A stretch of DNA of 64,000 nucleotides from Pseudoalteromonas luteoviolacea S2607 (GCF_001625575.1 NZ_AUXV01000073.1:248001-312000), one strand, 5' to 3'. Positions 42,388-52,218 are shown, numbered from the stretch's first letter. The notes: a model not told the origin generated them from the sequence alone. Program-made: numbers and translations.

Positions 42388-43881
42388 ATGGCAATCACAG
42401 GATTAAGTTATATTGCTGGGCAGTGGCTTGGCAACCAAGAAGGCAAAACGTTTCAAAGTTTTTGCCCAGGCACAAATGAGCAGTTACCAACTACATTTTA
42501 TGATGCGACCGAGGCACAGCTTGAGCAAGCTGCAGAAGCGGCTCAAGCAGCATTTAAACCTTATCGTAACTTGAGTAACCAACAACGTGCTGAATTTTTA
42601 AATGCAATTGCACAAGAGATAATGAACCTCGGTGATATTCTTATCGAAACCACAATGCAAGAAACCAATTTGCCACGTCAACGACTCGAAGGCGAGCGCA
42701 TGCGCACCGTTTCTCAGTTGCGTGCTTTTGCTAATGCACTTGAACAGGATCTCGCCCCTCTCAATTTAAACTATGTGGACGAAGCCGATGCAAACCGAGC
42801 GCCGCTGCCTAAACCACGCACTGAGTTAAACTATATTCCAGTCGGGGTAGTTGCCGTATTTGGTGCATCTAATTTCCCATATGCATTTTCGACGTTAGGT
42901 GGTGACACAGCAGCCGCACTCGCTGCGGGTTGCCCGGTGATTGTCAAAACACACAACGCGCATCCAGCAACCAGCGAGTTAATGACAAAGGCAATGGACA
43001 GCGCAATTAAGCAGTGTGATATGCCAAGCGGTGTCTTCTCAATGTTGCAAGGCAAAGCATATAGTATCTCTCACCAGCTAGTGGCTCATCCAGTAATTAA
43101 AGCGGTTGGTTTTACCGGGTCTTTTAATGTCGCAAATGCACTAATAGAGACGATAAATAAGCGCGAAGAGGCCATTCCATTTTACGGTGAACTTGGCAGT
43201 GTCAATCCTCAAGTCATTTTCAAAGACAAGGCGTCGCAAGACGGAGCTACGTTAGCCCAGCAATTGGTAGCGTCTATGCTGATGGGCAACGGTCAGTTTT
43301 GTACCAGCCCCGGTGTTTGGTTCGTGCCATCTGGACAAAAAGAGTTTGAGAGCGCTGCTATCGAAGCGATTAAAGCCGCAAATTCTGACACTCTGTTAAC
43401 GCCTGGCATTCTGAAGTCATTTATTTCTGCCATTGCTGGATTTGAAAGTAATGCCGGTGTCACAAAGCTTGGTAAAGGCCAGTTAGAAAAGCCGTACCAT
43501 GCGGATGCACATTTATTTGCATGTGATGTGGAGACTTTCCTAGCAGATAAGCACCTGCAAGAAGAGGTGTTTGGGCCTTGCGCTCTAATTGTGAGATATA
43601 ACAGTGAAGAGTCGCTTATTCAGGCGATAGACTCTCTCGCAGGCCAATTAACTGCAAGTGTACATGGCACAGAGCAAGAGCTTTCGCAAAACGCAGCGCT
43701 TATCTCTGATTTACACTACAAAGTTGGCCGTATTACGATTGGGCAAATGCCGACTGGTGTTGAAATATGCGCATCGATGAATCATGGTGGGCCATTCCCA
43801 TCGTCAACTGATGTCAGGTCAACATCCGTTGGATTGCAAGCCATGACCCGTTTTTTAAGACCTTTGTGTATTCAAAGCTAA
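42388..43881 (+). CDS. 2-oxoglutarate semialdehyde (2,5-dioxovalerate) dehydrogenase
   Basis: A 497-residue NAD(P)-dependent aldehyde dehydrogenase. The catalytic cysteine is Cys305 in GNGQFCTSPG, and the cofactor site includes FGASNFPYAFS, AAGCPVIVK and FTGSFNVA. The sequence style matches the ketoglutarate-semialdehyde dehydrogenase subgroup. It oxidises the semialdehyde from the deaminase step to 2-oxoglutarate. ATG 42388 follows AGGAGA. It is the last gene of the operon, followed by a strong terminator. Confidence 0.9.
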   Translation: MAITGLSYIAGQWLGNQEGKTFQSFCPGTNEQLPTTFYDATEAQLEQAAEAAQAAFKPYRNLSNQQRAEFLNAIAQEIMNLGDILIETTMQETNLPRQRLEGERMRTVSQLRAFANALEQDLAPLNLNYVDEADANRAPLPKPRTELNYIPVGVVAVFGASNFPYAFSTLGGDTAAALAAGCPVIVKTHNAHPATSELMTKAMDSAIKQCDMPSGVFSMLQGKAYSISHQLVAHPVIKAVGFTGSFNVANALIETINKREEAIPFYGELGSVNPQVIFKDKASQDGATLAQQLVASMLMGNGQFCTSPGVWFVPSGQKEFESAAIEAIKAANSDTLLTPGILKSFISAIAGFESNAGVTKLGKGQLEKPYHADAHLFACDVETFLADKHLQEEVFGPCALIVRYNSEESLIQAIDSLAGQLTASVHGTEQELSQNAALISDLHYKVGRITIGQMPTGVEICASMNHGGPFPSSTDVRSTSVGLQAMTRFLRPLCIQS

Positions 43882-43966
43882 TCTTAAAAATGAAAGAGAG
43901 CAAATCATTTCAAGCCTGTGTTTGGTGCGAAATAGTATGTTGCGTGTTTTTATTTGTCAGTGGAGT

Positions 43967-44000
43967 AAAGCCTGTTCACTTGCAGTGAAGAGGCTTTTTT
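43967..44000 (+). terminator. Strong intrinsic terminator of the hydroxyproline operon
   Basis: AAAGCCT (43967-43973) pairs with AGGCTTT (43991-43997). An inner stem TTCACT-AGTGAA extends it, and the T-run reaches 44000. It separates the operon from the downstream regulator gene. Confidence 0.85.
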
Positions 44001-44092
44001 ACATTATTCAGGTTTGAAAGTTGTCTTGCCTGACGTGCATTTTTTATTTTGCTACGTATAATGTAAGCCACTGTAAACTTTTGATTAACCAT

Positions 44093-44758
44093 ATGGCGAT
44101 CGTACATAAAACTAGAACTCAACTTGTAGCCGAAGCAATTCGAGACAAAATCCTAAGTGGCGAAATCAAAGCTGGTGAGCCTCTGCGCCAAGCAGCACTT
44201 GCAGATGAACTCAATGTGAGTCGAATTCCTGTCCGTGAGGCATTGCTACAACTGGAAGCTGAAGGTCTGGTTAATTTTGAAGCACATAAAGGTGCGACCG
44301 TAACCCGATTGAGCGCTGAACAAATCGACGAAATTTTCGATTTACGGGCTTTACTAGAAGCTGAGCTATTGCGCCATTCCATTGAAAAGTTAAGTAATCG
44401 AGATTTATTAGAAGCAGAAGCGATCTTGGCCGATCTTGAAGAAGCAATGAATGCCGGCGACGCACAATTGGCGACAGGTAAACTCAATGCGGAATTTCAC
44501 GATAAGCTGTATAGCCGCGCAGAACGACCACAAACTAAAGAGCTGGTTGCTGTTTATAGTAAAAACTCTGAAAGGTATGTACGTATGCATATCTTGCTGG
44601 CAGGCGGTATTGTGACTGCACCAGAAGAACATAGAACGCTGCTTCAATTATGTCGTGATAAGGACACTGAAGGTGCCTGTGTGTACTTACAAAAGCATAT
44701 TAAAGGGGCCAAAGAAGATATTAAAGCGCTATTACTGAGGCTGGAAGAAGAAGCTTAG
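44093..44758 (+). CDS. GntR family (FCD) transcriptional regulator
   Basis: The 221-residue protein has an N-terminal winged helix (LVAEAIRDKILSGEI ... ELNVSRIPVREALLQLEAEG) and a C-terminal all-helical FCD ligand domain with the metal-binding pattern spread over FDLRALLE, NAEFHDKLY and EEHRTLL. FCD regulators bind short palindromes and respond to carboxylic or amino acids. It lies directly after the hydroxyproline operon, and three matching TTGTATACAA palindromes occur near catabolic promoters, so it is the likely repressor or activator of the region. ATG 44093 is chosen; an upstream start adds 24 unconserved residues. No clear copy of the palindrome precedes its own gene. Confidence 0.88.
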   Translation: MAIVHKTRTQLVAEAIRDKILSGEIKAGEPLRQAALADELNVSRIPVREALLQLEAEGLVNFEAHKGATVTRLSAEQIDEIFDLRALLEAELLRHSIEKLSNRDLLEAEAILADLEEAMNAGDAQLATGKLNAEFHDKLYSRAERPQTKELVAVYSKNSERYVRMHILLAGGIVTAPEEHRTLLQLCRDKDTEGACVYLQKHIKGAKEDIKALLLRLEEEA

Positions 44759-44767
44759 TAATCAGGC

Positions 44768-44806
44768 AAGCCATTTTGCTCGGCGAAAAGAGTGAAATGG
44801 CTTTTA
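44768..44806. terminator. Terminator hairpin between gntR and the polyketide synthase gene
   Basis: AAGCCATTT (44768-44776) and AAATGGCTT (44795-44803) form a 9-bp perfect stem followed by a short T-run, between convergent genes. Confidence 0.7.
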
Positions 44807-44837
44807 TCCTATTGTTTAAAAGTAATGGGTTAATTCA

Positions 44838-45881
44838 TTACTGCCAGACACCCACACTCATTTCGGATGTAAAGCCAGGCCCAAAAGCGGCCAATAAACT
44901 TGTTTCTCCTGATTGCGCATTGTCGAATGTCCGCCGCAGTACGTCAATTACAGCCACACTTGAAGTATTTCCCGTTTCTGCTAGACATGCTCTTGAGTGC
45001 CTAACTTTGTCAGGCGCCAGTTCTAGGCACCTTTCTAATTCATCTAAAATACGTTTGCCGCCGGTATGAAATATGGTGTTATCGACGTTGTTCGCATTAA
45101 TTTGCAGTTTGTCCTGACAAAATGACTGAAGGAAGGGCGCTACATGAGGAATAGAATGCATAACATCTTTATCTAAAGAAAACTTAAAGCCCTTATCTGT
45201 TAGTTGATATTCGATATAAGGCATGGTGTCTTCAATCGTTACGCTTTGATTGTGAGTTAGCTTCAGTCCCCATGTTTGATTGTCACCGCGCATGACAACG
45301 GCCGCAGCACCATCGGCGAACAAAGAATTGCTAATGAAGTCTTGAAGTCGCCCGGCTTCTTTGTGAAAACACAGAGACGATGTTTCAACACACACAATCA
45401 ACACATTTCTGTCAGGGCGGTGCTCACAGAACTCAAATGCTCGACCAATCGCTGACGCGCCAGCAACACAGCCAAGTTGTGCAATGGGAATCTGTTTTGT
45501 GTCTGGTCGCAATGACAGGCGGTTAATCAAATGTGCTGTAAGAGAGGGCATCATAAACCCAGTACAGGAAGTGGCAATGATCATGTCAATGTCATCTACA
45601 TCTAACCCCGCATTATGGATCGCTTCACGGGCAACTTTTTCTGCCATTTCTATGGCCGCGTCTTGATATATTTGAGCACGCTCCCCGAAATCTCCTTGTT
45701 TAACAACATCTGTGAGTGGCATGATCAAGTGTCGCTTTTTTACTTGAGAGTTTTGGATCATTTCAAATGCGCGTTTTTTATAGGGGCTGTCTGGATGGCA
45801 AACTTCAATGACAGTCATGATGTCGTCAGCGTTTACTTCATAGTTAGGATAATAAGTTGCTGGTTTGCTTAAAGTTGTCAT
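44838..45881 (-). CDS. Type III polyketide synthase (chalcone synthase-like)
   Basis: This 347-residue cytoplasmic thiolase-fold enzyme has the complete triad Cys138 (QLGCVAGAS), His272 (FHTGG) and Asn305 (ETGNTSS). The C-terminal GFGPG-type loop is present as AFGPGFT. Bacterial members include RppA, PhlD and alkylpyrone synthases. They condense malonyl-CoA with an acyl starter and cyclise it. No tailoring enzyme, transporter or regulator lies next to it, so the product cannot be inferred from context. It may make a phloroglucinol, naphthalene or pyrone compound. ATG 45881 is preceded by AAGGAG. Confidence 0.9.
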   Translation of the reverse strand: MTTLSKPATYYPNYEVNADDIMTVIEVCHPDSPYKKRAFEMIQNSQVKKRHLIMPLTDVVKQGDFGERAQIYQDAAIEMAEKVAREAIHNAGLDVDDIDMIIATSCTGFMMPSLTAHLINRLSLRPDTKQIPIAQLGCVAGASAIGRAFEFCEHRPDRNVLIVCVETSSLCFHKEAGRLQDFISNSLFADGAAAVVMRGDNQTWGLKLTHNQSVTIEDTMPYIEYQLTDKGFKFSLDKDVMHSIPHVAPFLQSFCQDKLQINANNVDNTIFHTGGKRILDELERCLELAPDKVRHSRACLAETGNTSSVAVIDVLRRTFDNAQSGETSLLAAFGPGFTSEMSVGVWQ

Positions 45882-46366
45882 GATTTATTTCTCCTTAATT
45901 AAATGACAATAAGCAAGACCATGATTGAGTTTCTTTTATTTCACAATTTATCAAATATTTTTTAACTATATTAATTTTTTGATTAAGGTTATGATAATTA
46001 AACGTTTATAAATATATTTATTTTTTTGAAGGGAGTCAGTATTTGTAAAATCATTAAACTCATCTTACTGTTGTTAAAAAGTTTATATTGAGAGTGGTTT
46101 TATCAACATTCATCGCTTTGGGTAACATGGCTTTACACTCAAAAACGCTTCTTTACCTACCTTTTCCTATCTTTTCAATTTGTCTATCCTTATGATTTTT
46201 AATGTCTTTTATATTTTTCAGGGCGATTTTGATGACATTTTAAACGCACTTTTTAAAACTTGGTTTTTTATTGCGCTTTAGTTAATTTTTCATTCATTTT
46301 TCCGGCCCTAATGTCTTGGGCAAGCGCCATGGCAAGTAAAAACAACACCAATTTAGGAAAGTATCT
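45882..46366. other. Intergenic region between divergent PKS and TonB receptor genes
   Basis: This is 485 very AT-rich bases that must hold both promoters. I see no gene and no convincing Fur box, palindrome or hairpin. Confidence 0.4.
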
Positions 46367-48943
46367 ATGAGAAAAACTGCGTTAAGTATCGCAATTGCAG
46401 TGTCTACCACGGCCACCGCAGCGCCCGTCTTTGCACAAGACTCGGCCGCGAAAATTGAAAAGATTGAGGTGACAGGATCTCGTATTAAGCGCGCTGATAT
46501 GGAAACAGCGAGCCCAGTCACCTTCATAGGTGCAGACGCTATCCAAGCCAGTGGTGCAGTGACAATCGATGATGTTTTACAGGATATCACAGCTGCCGCG
46601 GGGGCTATGACCAACCCCGGTGTAAACAATGGTTCAGGCGGCAACGCCAGCATCAATTTACGCGGCTTAGGGGCTCAGCGCACGCTAGTTTTGGTCAACG
46701 GTAGGCGAATGATCAATTCGGGCACGGGCGCTGCGTCGACGGTGGATTTAAATACGATTCCAGTTGCGATGATTAAGCATATAGAAGTACTCAAAGATGG
46801 TGCGTCTGCGGTATATGGCACCGATGCTGTCGCTGGGGTCGTCAACATTATTTTAAAAGATGATTTTGAGGGTGCTGAACTAAACGCGCAAACCGGTGTG
46901 TCCGGCGAAGGCGATGCTGAACAACACAACATAGACCTAACTGTGGGAACTAGCTTCGACCGAGGTAATATGGTGTTTGGCATTCAGTACATGGAAAGGG
47001 GATCTGCAAGCCAAGCAGATAGAGATTTTTCTAAGTGCCCAATCACCGAAATTGATGATGGCAGTGCTCTGACTTGTGGCGGCTCGACTATCACGCCTAA
47101 TGGTCATTTATACTTAGAAAACGGAAAAGAGTTGCAAGGGGATAAAGACGGTAATTACGCAGAGTATAACCCTGCAACAGATCCCTATAACTATGCAGCT
47201 GAAAGTTACTTGTACACGCCAATGCAGCGATTGAATATCACGGGTAACCTGAATTACGAACTAAACGATAGCACGACACTATTTACGGAGGCGATGTATT
47301 CGAAACGTTGGTCTGAACAACAAATGGCAGCGCAGCCAGTGTGGTTTGATTTTACCTACACCGAAGCCATGGGTGATGACTTGCTGGAGCATGGTGCTGA
47401 ATATGGAGACTCGATTCACTATCGCCGTCGTATGACGGACACTGGGACCCGAGATTTTGCGCAGGTCGTCGACACGGTGAGAACAGTTGTTGGCGTTGAG
47501 GGCCTGTTATCAAACGATTGGAGTTGGGATGTTGCGGTTAACTTTGGCCGTAATGATTCGATAGACAAGCTTTCAAATTTGCACAACATTGGCAGCCTCA
47601 CAGAAGACATAGAGCTTGGCAATTTCAACCCGCTAGATCAGAGTTCTTGGTCGGCGAATAACATGACTGATTACATCTATACCGAACAAAATACCGGTGG
47701 CAGTCAGATGCTAAACCTAAGTGCTTCTCTTGCGGGAGAAATACTTGAACTCCCTGCGGGTTATCTTGGTTTTGCGACGGGTATTGAAAAGCGTACCGAA
47801 AAAGCTTGGTATACGCCTGACTCATTGACTTCACAAGGGCTGGCGAACGACCCGAAAGTTGAACCTACTAGCGGTTCGTATGATGTCAATGAAGCCTTTG
47901 TAGAATTTGCGATTCCTGTATTGGCAGATGTCCCTTTTGCGCAAAATTTAGACTTGAGTGCAGCAGTACGCGCATTCGACTATTCTAGCTTTGGCAGCGA
48001 TTCTACGTGGAAATTGGGTTTTACGTGGAAACTTAATGACCAACTTATGTTTAGAGGGGTGAAATCAACGGCATTTAGAGCACCAACTGTTGATGAGTTA
48101 TATGGTGGTAAGTCGCCGTCATTTGAACAGATCTCTCACCCATTGTTAGATAGTCAAGCGGAAGTCATTGTCGGTGGTAATGCGAATTTGACGCCTGAAG
48201 AAGCGGATACGCTGACTTTCGGATTGGTCTATGAGCCCAGCTTTATTGAAGGTCTTTCATTGACGGTTGATTACTACGATATTGCGATTACCAACGCGAT
48301 CAGCGAAGTGAACAATCAGTATATCGTTGATAGTTGTGTTGACAGTTCGGGCAACTTAATCAATCAAGGCTCGGCGGTATGCCAGTCGGCAAATATCCAA
48401 ATTGCGAATGGCAAAGCAACATTCAACAATCAATTGCAAAATATTGGTGATGAAACAACACAAGGTTATGACATTAATATTGCTTACAACTTCGAAGCGA
48501 TGGGGCTTAATTGGCAAGCAGGCCTAGATACGTCGATTCTGAATGAGCGAACAGTCACAATGGCAGGTGAAACTATCGACTACACAGGGCTAATAACGTC
48601 TGGTTTGGGTAGTTATGCAGATATCAAGTCAAGTCTCAACCTAGCTGTGAAATCGGATGCTTGGAGCGCAAACTACAAAGTGAGATATTTGTCGTCTATG
48701 GATAGCTTTGCATGCATAGATAACCCAAGTAGCTGCTATGCACCAAGTGTCCCAAGCATTGTATACCATGATATATCAGGTAGTTACTTTGTTAACGACA
48801 GCATGAAATTAACGGCCGGCATCAACAACTTATTTGATAAGCAGCCACCTTACTATACAGGGAATAATGACTCTAATACTGACCCATACACATATGACAC
48901 GCTGGGGCGCTATGTTTATGCGGGTATGAATATTAAGTTTTAA
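46367..48943 (+). CDS. TonB-dependent outer membrane receptor
   Basis: The 858-residue protein has a signal peptide ending at VFAQ (about residue 25). A TonB-box-like KIEKIEVTGSRI follows, then a plug domain (about 40-160, with INLRGLGAQRTLVLVNGRR and AVYGTDAVAGVVNIIL), and a 22-strand barrel ending in a terminal aromatic F (YAGMNIKF). Four cysteines in the loops (such as CPITEIDDG ... CGGS and CIDNPSSC) suggest disulfides. Receptors of this subtype import large nutrients such as glycans, peptides or complexed metals. The ligand is unknown; its position beyond the hydroxyproline region does not prove a role in peptide uptake. Confidence 0.9.
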   Translation: MRKTALSIAIAVSTTATAAPVFAQDSAAKIEKIEVTGSRIKRADMETASPVTFIGADAIQASGAVTIDDVLQDITAAAGAMTNPGVNNGSGGNASINLRGLGAQRTLVLVNGRRMINSGTGAASTVDLNTIPVAMIKHIEVLKDGASAVYGTDAVAGVVNIILKDDFEGAELNAQTGVSGEGDAEQHNIDLTVGTSFDRGNMVFGIQYMERGSASQADRDFSKCPITEIDDGSALTCGGSTITPNGHLYLENGKELQGDKDGNYAEYNPATDPYNYAAESYLYTPMQRLNITGNLNYELNDSTTLFTEAMYSKRWSEQQMAAQPVWFDFTYTEAMGDDLLEHGAEYGDSIHYRRRMTDTGTRDFAQVVDTVRTVVGVEGLLSNDWSWDVAVNFGRNDSIDKLSNLHNIGSLTEDIELGNFNPLDQSSWSANNMTDYIYTEQNTGGSQMLNLSASLAGEILELPAGYLGFATGIEKRTEKAWYTPDSLTSQGLANDPKVEPTSGSYDVNEAFVEFAIPVLADVPFAQNLDLSAAVRAFDYSSFGSDSTWKLGFTWKLNDQLMFRGVKSTAFRAPTVDELYGGKSPSFEQISHPLLDSQAEVIVGGNANLTPEEADTLTFGLVYEPSFIEGLSLTVDYYDIAITNAISEVNNQYIVDSCVDSSGNLINQGSAVCQSANIQIANGKATFNNQLQNIGDETTQGYDINIAYNFEAMGLNWQAGLDTSILNERTVTMAGETIDYTGLITSGLGSYADIKSSLNLAVKSDAWSANYKVRYLSSMDSFACIDNPSSCYAPSVPSIVYHDISGSYFVNDSMKLTAGINNLFDKQPPYYTGNNDSNTDPYTYDTLGRYVYAGMNIKF

Positions 48944-49006
48944 AATTGAAACAATACGTTCAATAAACACGCACTTTAATTGTTCACAATCTCTTTAGAG
49001 AAACCC

Positions 49007-49038
49007 AAAGGGCACACATTATTATGTGGCCCTTTTTT
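49007..49038 (+). terminator. Intrinsic terminator of the TonB receptor gene
   Basis: AAAGGGC (49007-49013) pairs with GCCCTTT (49029-49035), with an inner CACAT-ATGTG stem and a T-run to 49038. Confidence 0.8.
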
Positions 49039-49153
49039 ACTTTATGTTGTGCTAAAACAAAAATTTTTATATTCGTAGCTGATAAGTTAGGCAGTTATGT
49101 TAGTCGCTGCTAGCTTTATAGGTGGAAGCGAAGTACAACAAGGTGGATCATTT

Positions 49154-50746
49154 GTGAAAGCAGCCAAATTACCCGTTGATGAAAGTGAAAGACTTAAGTC
49201 ATTACGTGAATATGAAGTACTGGACACTGAGGCCGAGCATTGTTTCGATGAAATTACGGAGTTGGCGTCACAACTTTGTGGAACGCCCATTGCTTTGGTC
49301 AGCCTGATTGATAGTCATAGACAGTGGTTTAAATCTAAAGTTGGGCTAGATGCTTCTGAGACACCCAGAGAGTTCGCACTTTGTGCACACGCTATTTTAC
49401 AAGACGAAGTGTTCGAAGTGTGTGATGCGTCGGCAGACGTTAGATTTTTTGATAACCCCCTAGTAACTGGAGGGCCAAAAATCCGTTACTATGCGGGCGC
49501 ACCTTTACGGTCATTTTCAGGCCAAGCCATTGGTACTTTGTGCGTTATCAACCCTAAGCCAATGCAATTAAACGCACAGCAGCGAAATGCGTTGACTATC
49601 TTAGGCAGACAAGTTGTTGCCCAGTTAGAACTTAGAAAAAGAATTAAAGAAATCTCCGAGGCGAATCAGGCCAAAGATGAGTTTTTATCCAATATTAGTC
49701 ATGAACTTAGAACGCCGCTCAATGCAATTTGCGGATTTAGTGAACTGTTACAATCATCAGAGCAAACAAGCCTAAGTGCGGCACAAACCACCTATGTAAA
49801 AAATATCGACTTTGGATCTCAGCAATTGTTGAGTATCGTCAATTCGGTATTAGATCTTGAGAAAATTGATGCGGGAAAGATGGAACTTCAGCCTGAGCCG
49901 ACAGAGATATCAGGCTTGATCAATAATGTTTTGGAGATGATGGTAGTCGATGCTAAAAAAGCACAGATAAAATTGACGTCATCGATTTCCACTGAGTTAA
50001 GTGACGCTGTCTATAACTTTGATAAAACCAAGTTGACCCAAGTCTTGACCAATATATTGAGTAACGCAATTAAGCACACTCAGGCAAACCTCACGGTGAA
50101 GTTAGTTGCCAAAAAAGTGAATGACAAACTTTTGATAGAAGTGATAGACCAAGGAGCTGGTATTAGTGAAGAGGATCAACGAGTACTGTTCGACAAGTAC
50201 CGCCAAGTGGGGGCGGTAAGAAAAGAGGGAACCGGTCTTGGGCTGTGTATATGTAAGGGTCTGGTTACATTAATGGGCGGACATATTCATTTAAGTAGTG
50301 AACTTGCAATAGGAACGACGGTGCGTATTACTTTGCCTATAGTCAATGCACAGGCAAAAATGCAAACTAAAAATACTGGCGCACATGTACATTGTCATCA
50401 GTACGTTTGTGTAGTTGAAGATAATCCGTTGAATCAAGTATTGATGCAGACGATTTTAAAACAATTAAAATGCCGATTTGAGATTTTTGACTGTGCAGAG
50501 AGTATGTTGAGCAGTCCGCACTTAAGTGAATATGATATTTTTTTAATGGACATAAATTTGCCTGGTATGTCGGGCATAGAAGCGCAGCAACACCTAAAAA
50601 CCAAGTGCCCATCTAAGCCCGTATTTGCAGTCACTGCCGATATTTTTCGAGAGCGGGAGCTGAGAATCGCATTTGACGGAGTGATCGCTAAACCCTATCG
50701 CAAAGTACAAATTTCAGAGGTACTGAAAAATAAAGCACAGATGTAG
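49154..50746 (+). CDS. GAF-domain hybrid sensor histidine kinase
   Basis: This is a 530-residue cytoplasmic kinase with no membrane segment. The N-terminal GAF domain (about 15-160) begins with the common ERLKSLREYEVLDT and includes REFALCAHAI and YAGAPLRS. The H-box is FLSNISHELRTPLNA. The ATPase domain has NILSNAIKH, DQGAGI and GTGLGLCICKG. A C-terminal receiver has its Asp in FLMDINLPG and Lys in AKPY. I chose GTG 49154 because AAGGTGGA lies upstream and the GAF domain starts soon after; ATG 49097 would add 19 residues. It lies 83 bases before a response regulator gene, its likely partner. Confidence 0.88.
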   Translation: MKAAKLPVDESERLKSLREYEVLDTEAEHCFDEITELASQLCGTPIALVSLIDSHRQWFKSKVGLDASETPREFALCAHAILQDEVFEVCDASADVRFFDNPLVTGGPKIRYYAGAPLRSFSGQAIGTLCVINPKPMQLNAQQRNALTILGRQVVAQLELRKRIKEISEANQAKDEFLSNISHELRTPLNAICGFSELLQSSEQTSLSAAQTTYVKNIDFGSQQLLSIVNSVLDLEKIDAGKMELQPEPTEISGLINNVLEMMVVDAKKAQIKLTSSISTELSDAVYNFDKTKLTQVLTNILSNAIKHTQANLTVKLVAKKVNDKLLIEVIDQGAGISEEDQRVLFDKYRQVGAVRKEGTGLGLCICKGLVTLMGGHIHLSSELAIGTTVRITLPIVNAQAKMQTKNTGAHVHCHQYVCVVEDNPLNQVLMQTILKQLKCRFEIFDCAESMLSSPHLSEYDIFLMDINLPGMSGIEAQQHLKTKCPSKPVFAVTADIFRERELRIAFDGVIAKPYRKVQISEVLKNKAQM

Positions 50747-50829
50747 AGTAATAAATCGCAGGGTGAATCGCCTGCTTTTTAATTTTCCGTCTATATTGTG
50801 ATTAGGCTACTTAATGAAAAGGACCTAAA

Positions 50830-51942
50830 ATGACAACTCGTGTTTTAGTAATTGATGATGACAAGACATATCGAGCACTTCTACAGCAAACGTTCTGTGA
50901 GTATGATGTGTCAGTTGCTTGTAGTGGTGAAGAGGGCATTCGTATTGCTACTCAAATCAAGCCTCATGTAATTTTGCTCGATATTATCATGGAAGGTATT
51001 GATGGATACGCAACCTGTTCGGAGCTTAGGAAAATTGAGCACCTGAGTCACACGCCTATTGTTTTTATATCAAATTTGTCTTCGTCAGATTGTCGTTTAA
51101 AAGCTTTTGAAATTGGTGCCAATGAGTACGTTTGTAAAACCACTCACCCTGATCAACTCAAAACTAAAGTGGTAGACATATTAGAGGCAGATCACGACTA
51201 CTTTGAAGCACACGCAGATATAGCTGAAAAAGAGTCACTGTTACTTGATCTACAACGGCAAAATGCGTGTATGAAATCTATAAGCCTGTTTATGCAAGCG
51301 ACACATTTTTGTAGTGACTTTGATGCGCTGCAAAGGGTTTTTATAAACACAATGTCGAATCTAGACATGCGTGCTGTTGTGCATTTTAAAGGGCGAGAGC
51401 AGATCGGGAGTACATCGGGTAACGTCGCTAAGCTAGAGAGAGAGTTGTTATTACACCATGAAGATTTTGAGCGCATCCACCAGTTCGAGCATGGTCCCAT
51501 GGTATTTAATTGGAGTAGCAGTATTTTACTGGTAAAAAATGTCGGTGAGTTAACCGATATTTGCTCTCATGTTATGGATGCATTGGAGCTTGCCCTTAGC
51601 AATCTTAGTCGGCGGGCTGACATGGTAGCTCAAATCCTTTCCATAGAGAAAACCAATAAAGAAATTTTGGCAAATCTAAAAGACGCAAAGTCTAAATCAA
51701 GCAGCAAACTAAAGACGCAATTGTTTGATTCAGGGTTAATTTCGCAATTCGACCTTCAAGATGAAAATGACTTAGACGAGCTTATTGCCAGTTCCAGTGA
51801 TAGTTTGGTGGGATTGATTGAGGAGTTTGGTGATAATGCCGAAAAAATAAGTGCAATTCTTGGAAGCTTAAAAAAACCGCCCCAAGAGTTGAGGTTTTTA
51901 TTTAAAGAACACGCACCAAAATCTGATACCACCTTATTTTAG
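50830..51942 (+). CDS. Response regulator with unrecognised GAF-like/coiled-coil output (second copy)
   Basis: The 370-residue cytoplasmic protein has an N-terminal receiver domain with DDD at 9-11 and phosphoacceptor Asp51 (LLDIIMEG); the usual KP Lys-Pro is KT here (VCKTTHP). After a helical linker (about 125-165) comes an alpha/beta region ending in ILLVKNVGE, then a coiled-coil tail rich in Lys, Ser and Asp. The order of parts matches the regulator at 20783-21952, although identity is low. Both lie beside hybrid kinases. It has no DNA-binding motif I can see. ATG 50830 follows AAAAGGACC. Confidence 0.78.
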   Translation: MTTRVLVIDDDKTYRALLQQTFCEYDVSVACSGEEGIRIATQIKPHVILLDIIMEGIDGYATCSELRKIEHLSHTPIVFISNLSSSDCRLKAFEIGANEYVCKTTHPDQLKTKVVDILEADHDYFEAHADIAEKESLLLDLQRQNACMKSISLFMQATHFCSDFDALQRVFINTMSNLDMRAVVHFKGREQIGSTSGNVAKLERELLLHHEDFERIHQFEHGPMVFNWSSSILLVKNVGELTDICSHVMDALELALSNLSRRADMVAQILSIEKTNKEILANLKDAKSKSSSKLKTQLFDSGLISQFDLQDENDLDELIASSSDSLVGLIEEFGDNAEKISAILGSLKKPPQELRFLFKEHAPKSDTTLF

Positions 51943-52073
51943 GTTTGCAATGCCTCTTTAATTCGCTACTAGCAAATGCCGACGCTAGTAGCGAAAATCC
52001 AAAATTTATAATTTATTTAATTATTTAAATTCATAGGCTTAACAGTAATTTTTAAATTTTTTCTAAAATATTC

Positions 52074-52102
52074 CTTGAAAAGAAAGTGATGTGTCCATAG
52101 AT
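52074..52102 (+). promoter_or_regulatory. Sigma-32 (heat-shock) type promoter
   Basis: An exact CTTGAAA (-35, 52074-52080) is followed after 14 bases by CCATAGAT (52095-52102), close to the heat-shock -10 CCCCATnT. It lies 117 bases before the Hsp20 start. Confidence 0.6.
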
Positions 52103-52218
52103 ATGTTTATGAGGTCGCCAATAGGGGCCTGAATTTTAAATAACCATATGTTTTTAAAGCTATTTATTGCTCATTTTAGAGGGTGGATAGCGTGTTATCG
52201 CTTAACGAGGATATTATT

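Noticed and set aside
46294..46983. Minus-strand open frames overlapping the TonB receptor gene
   Set aside because: They are shadows of the receptor reading frame, with no signal, domain or ribosome site of their own.
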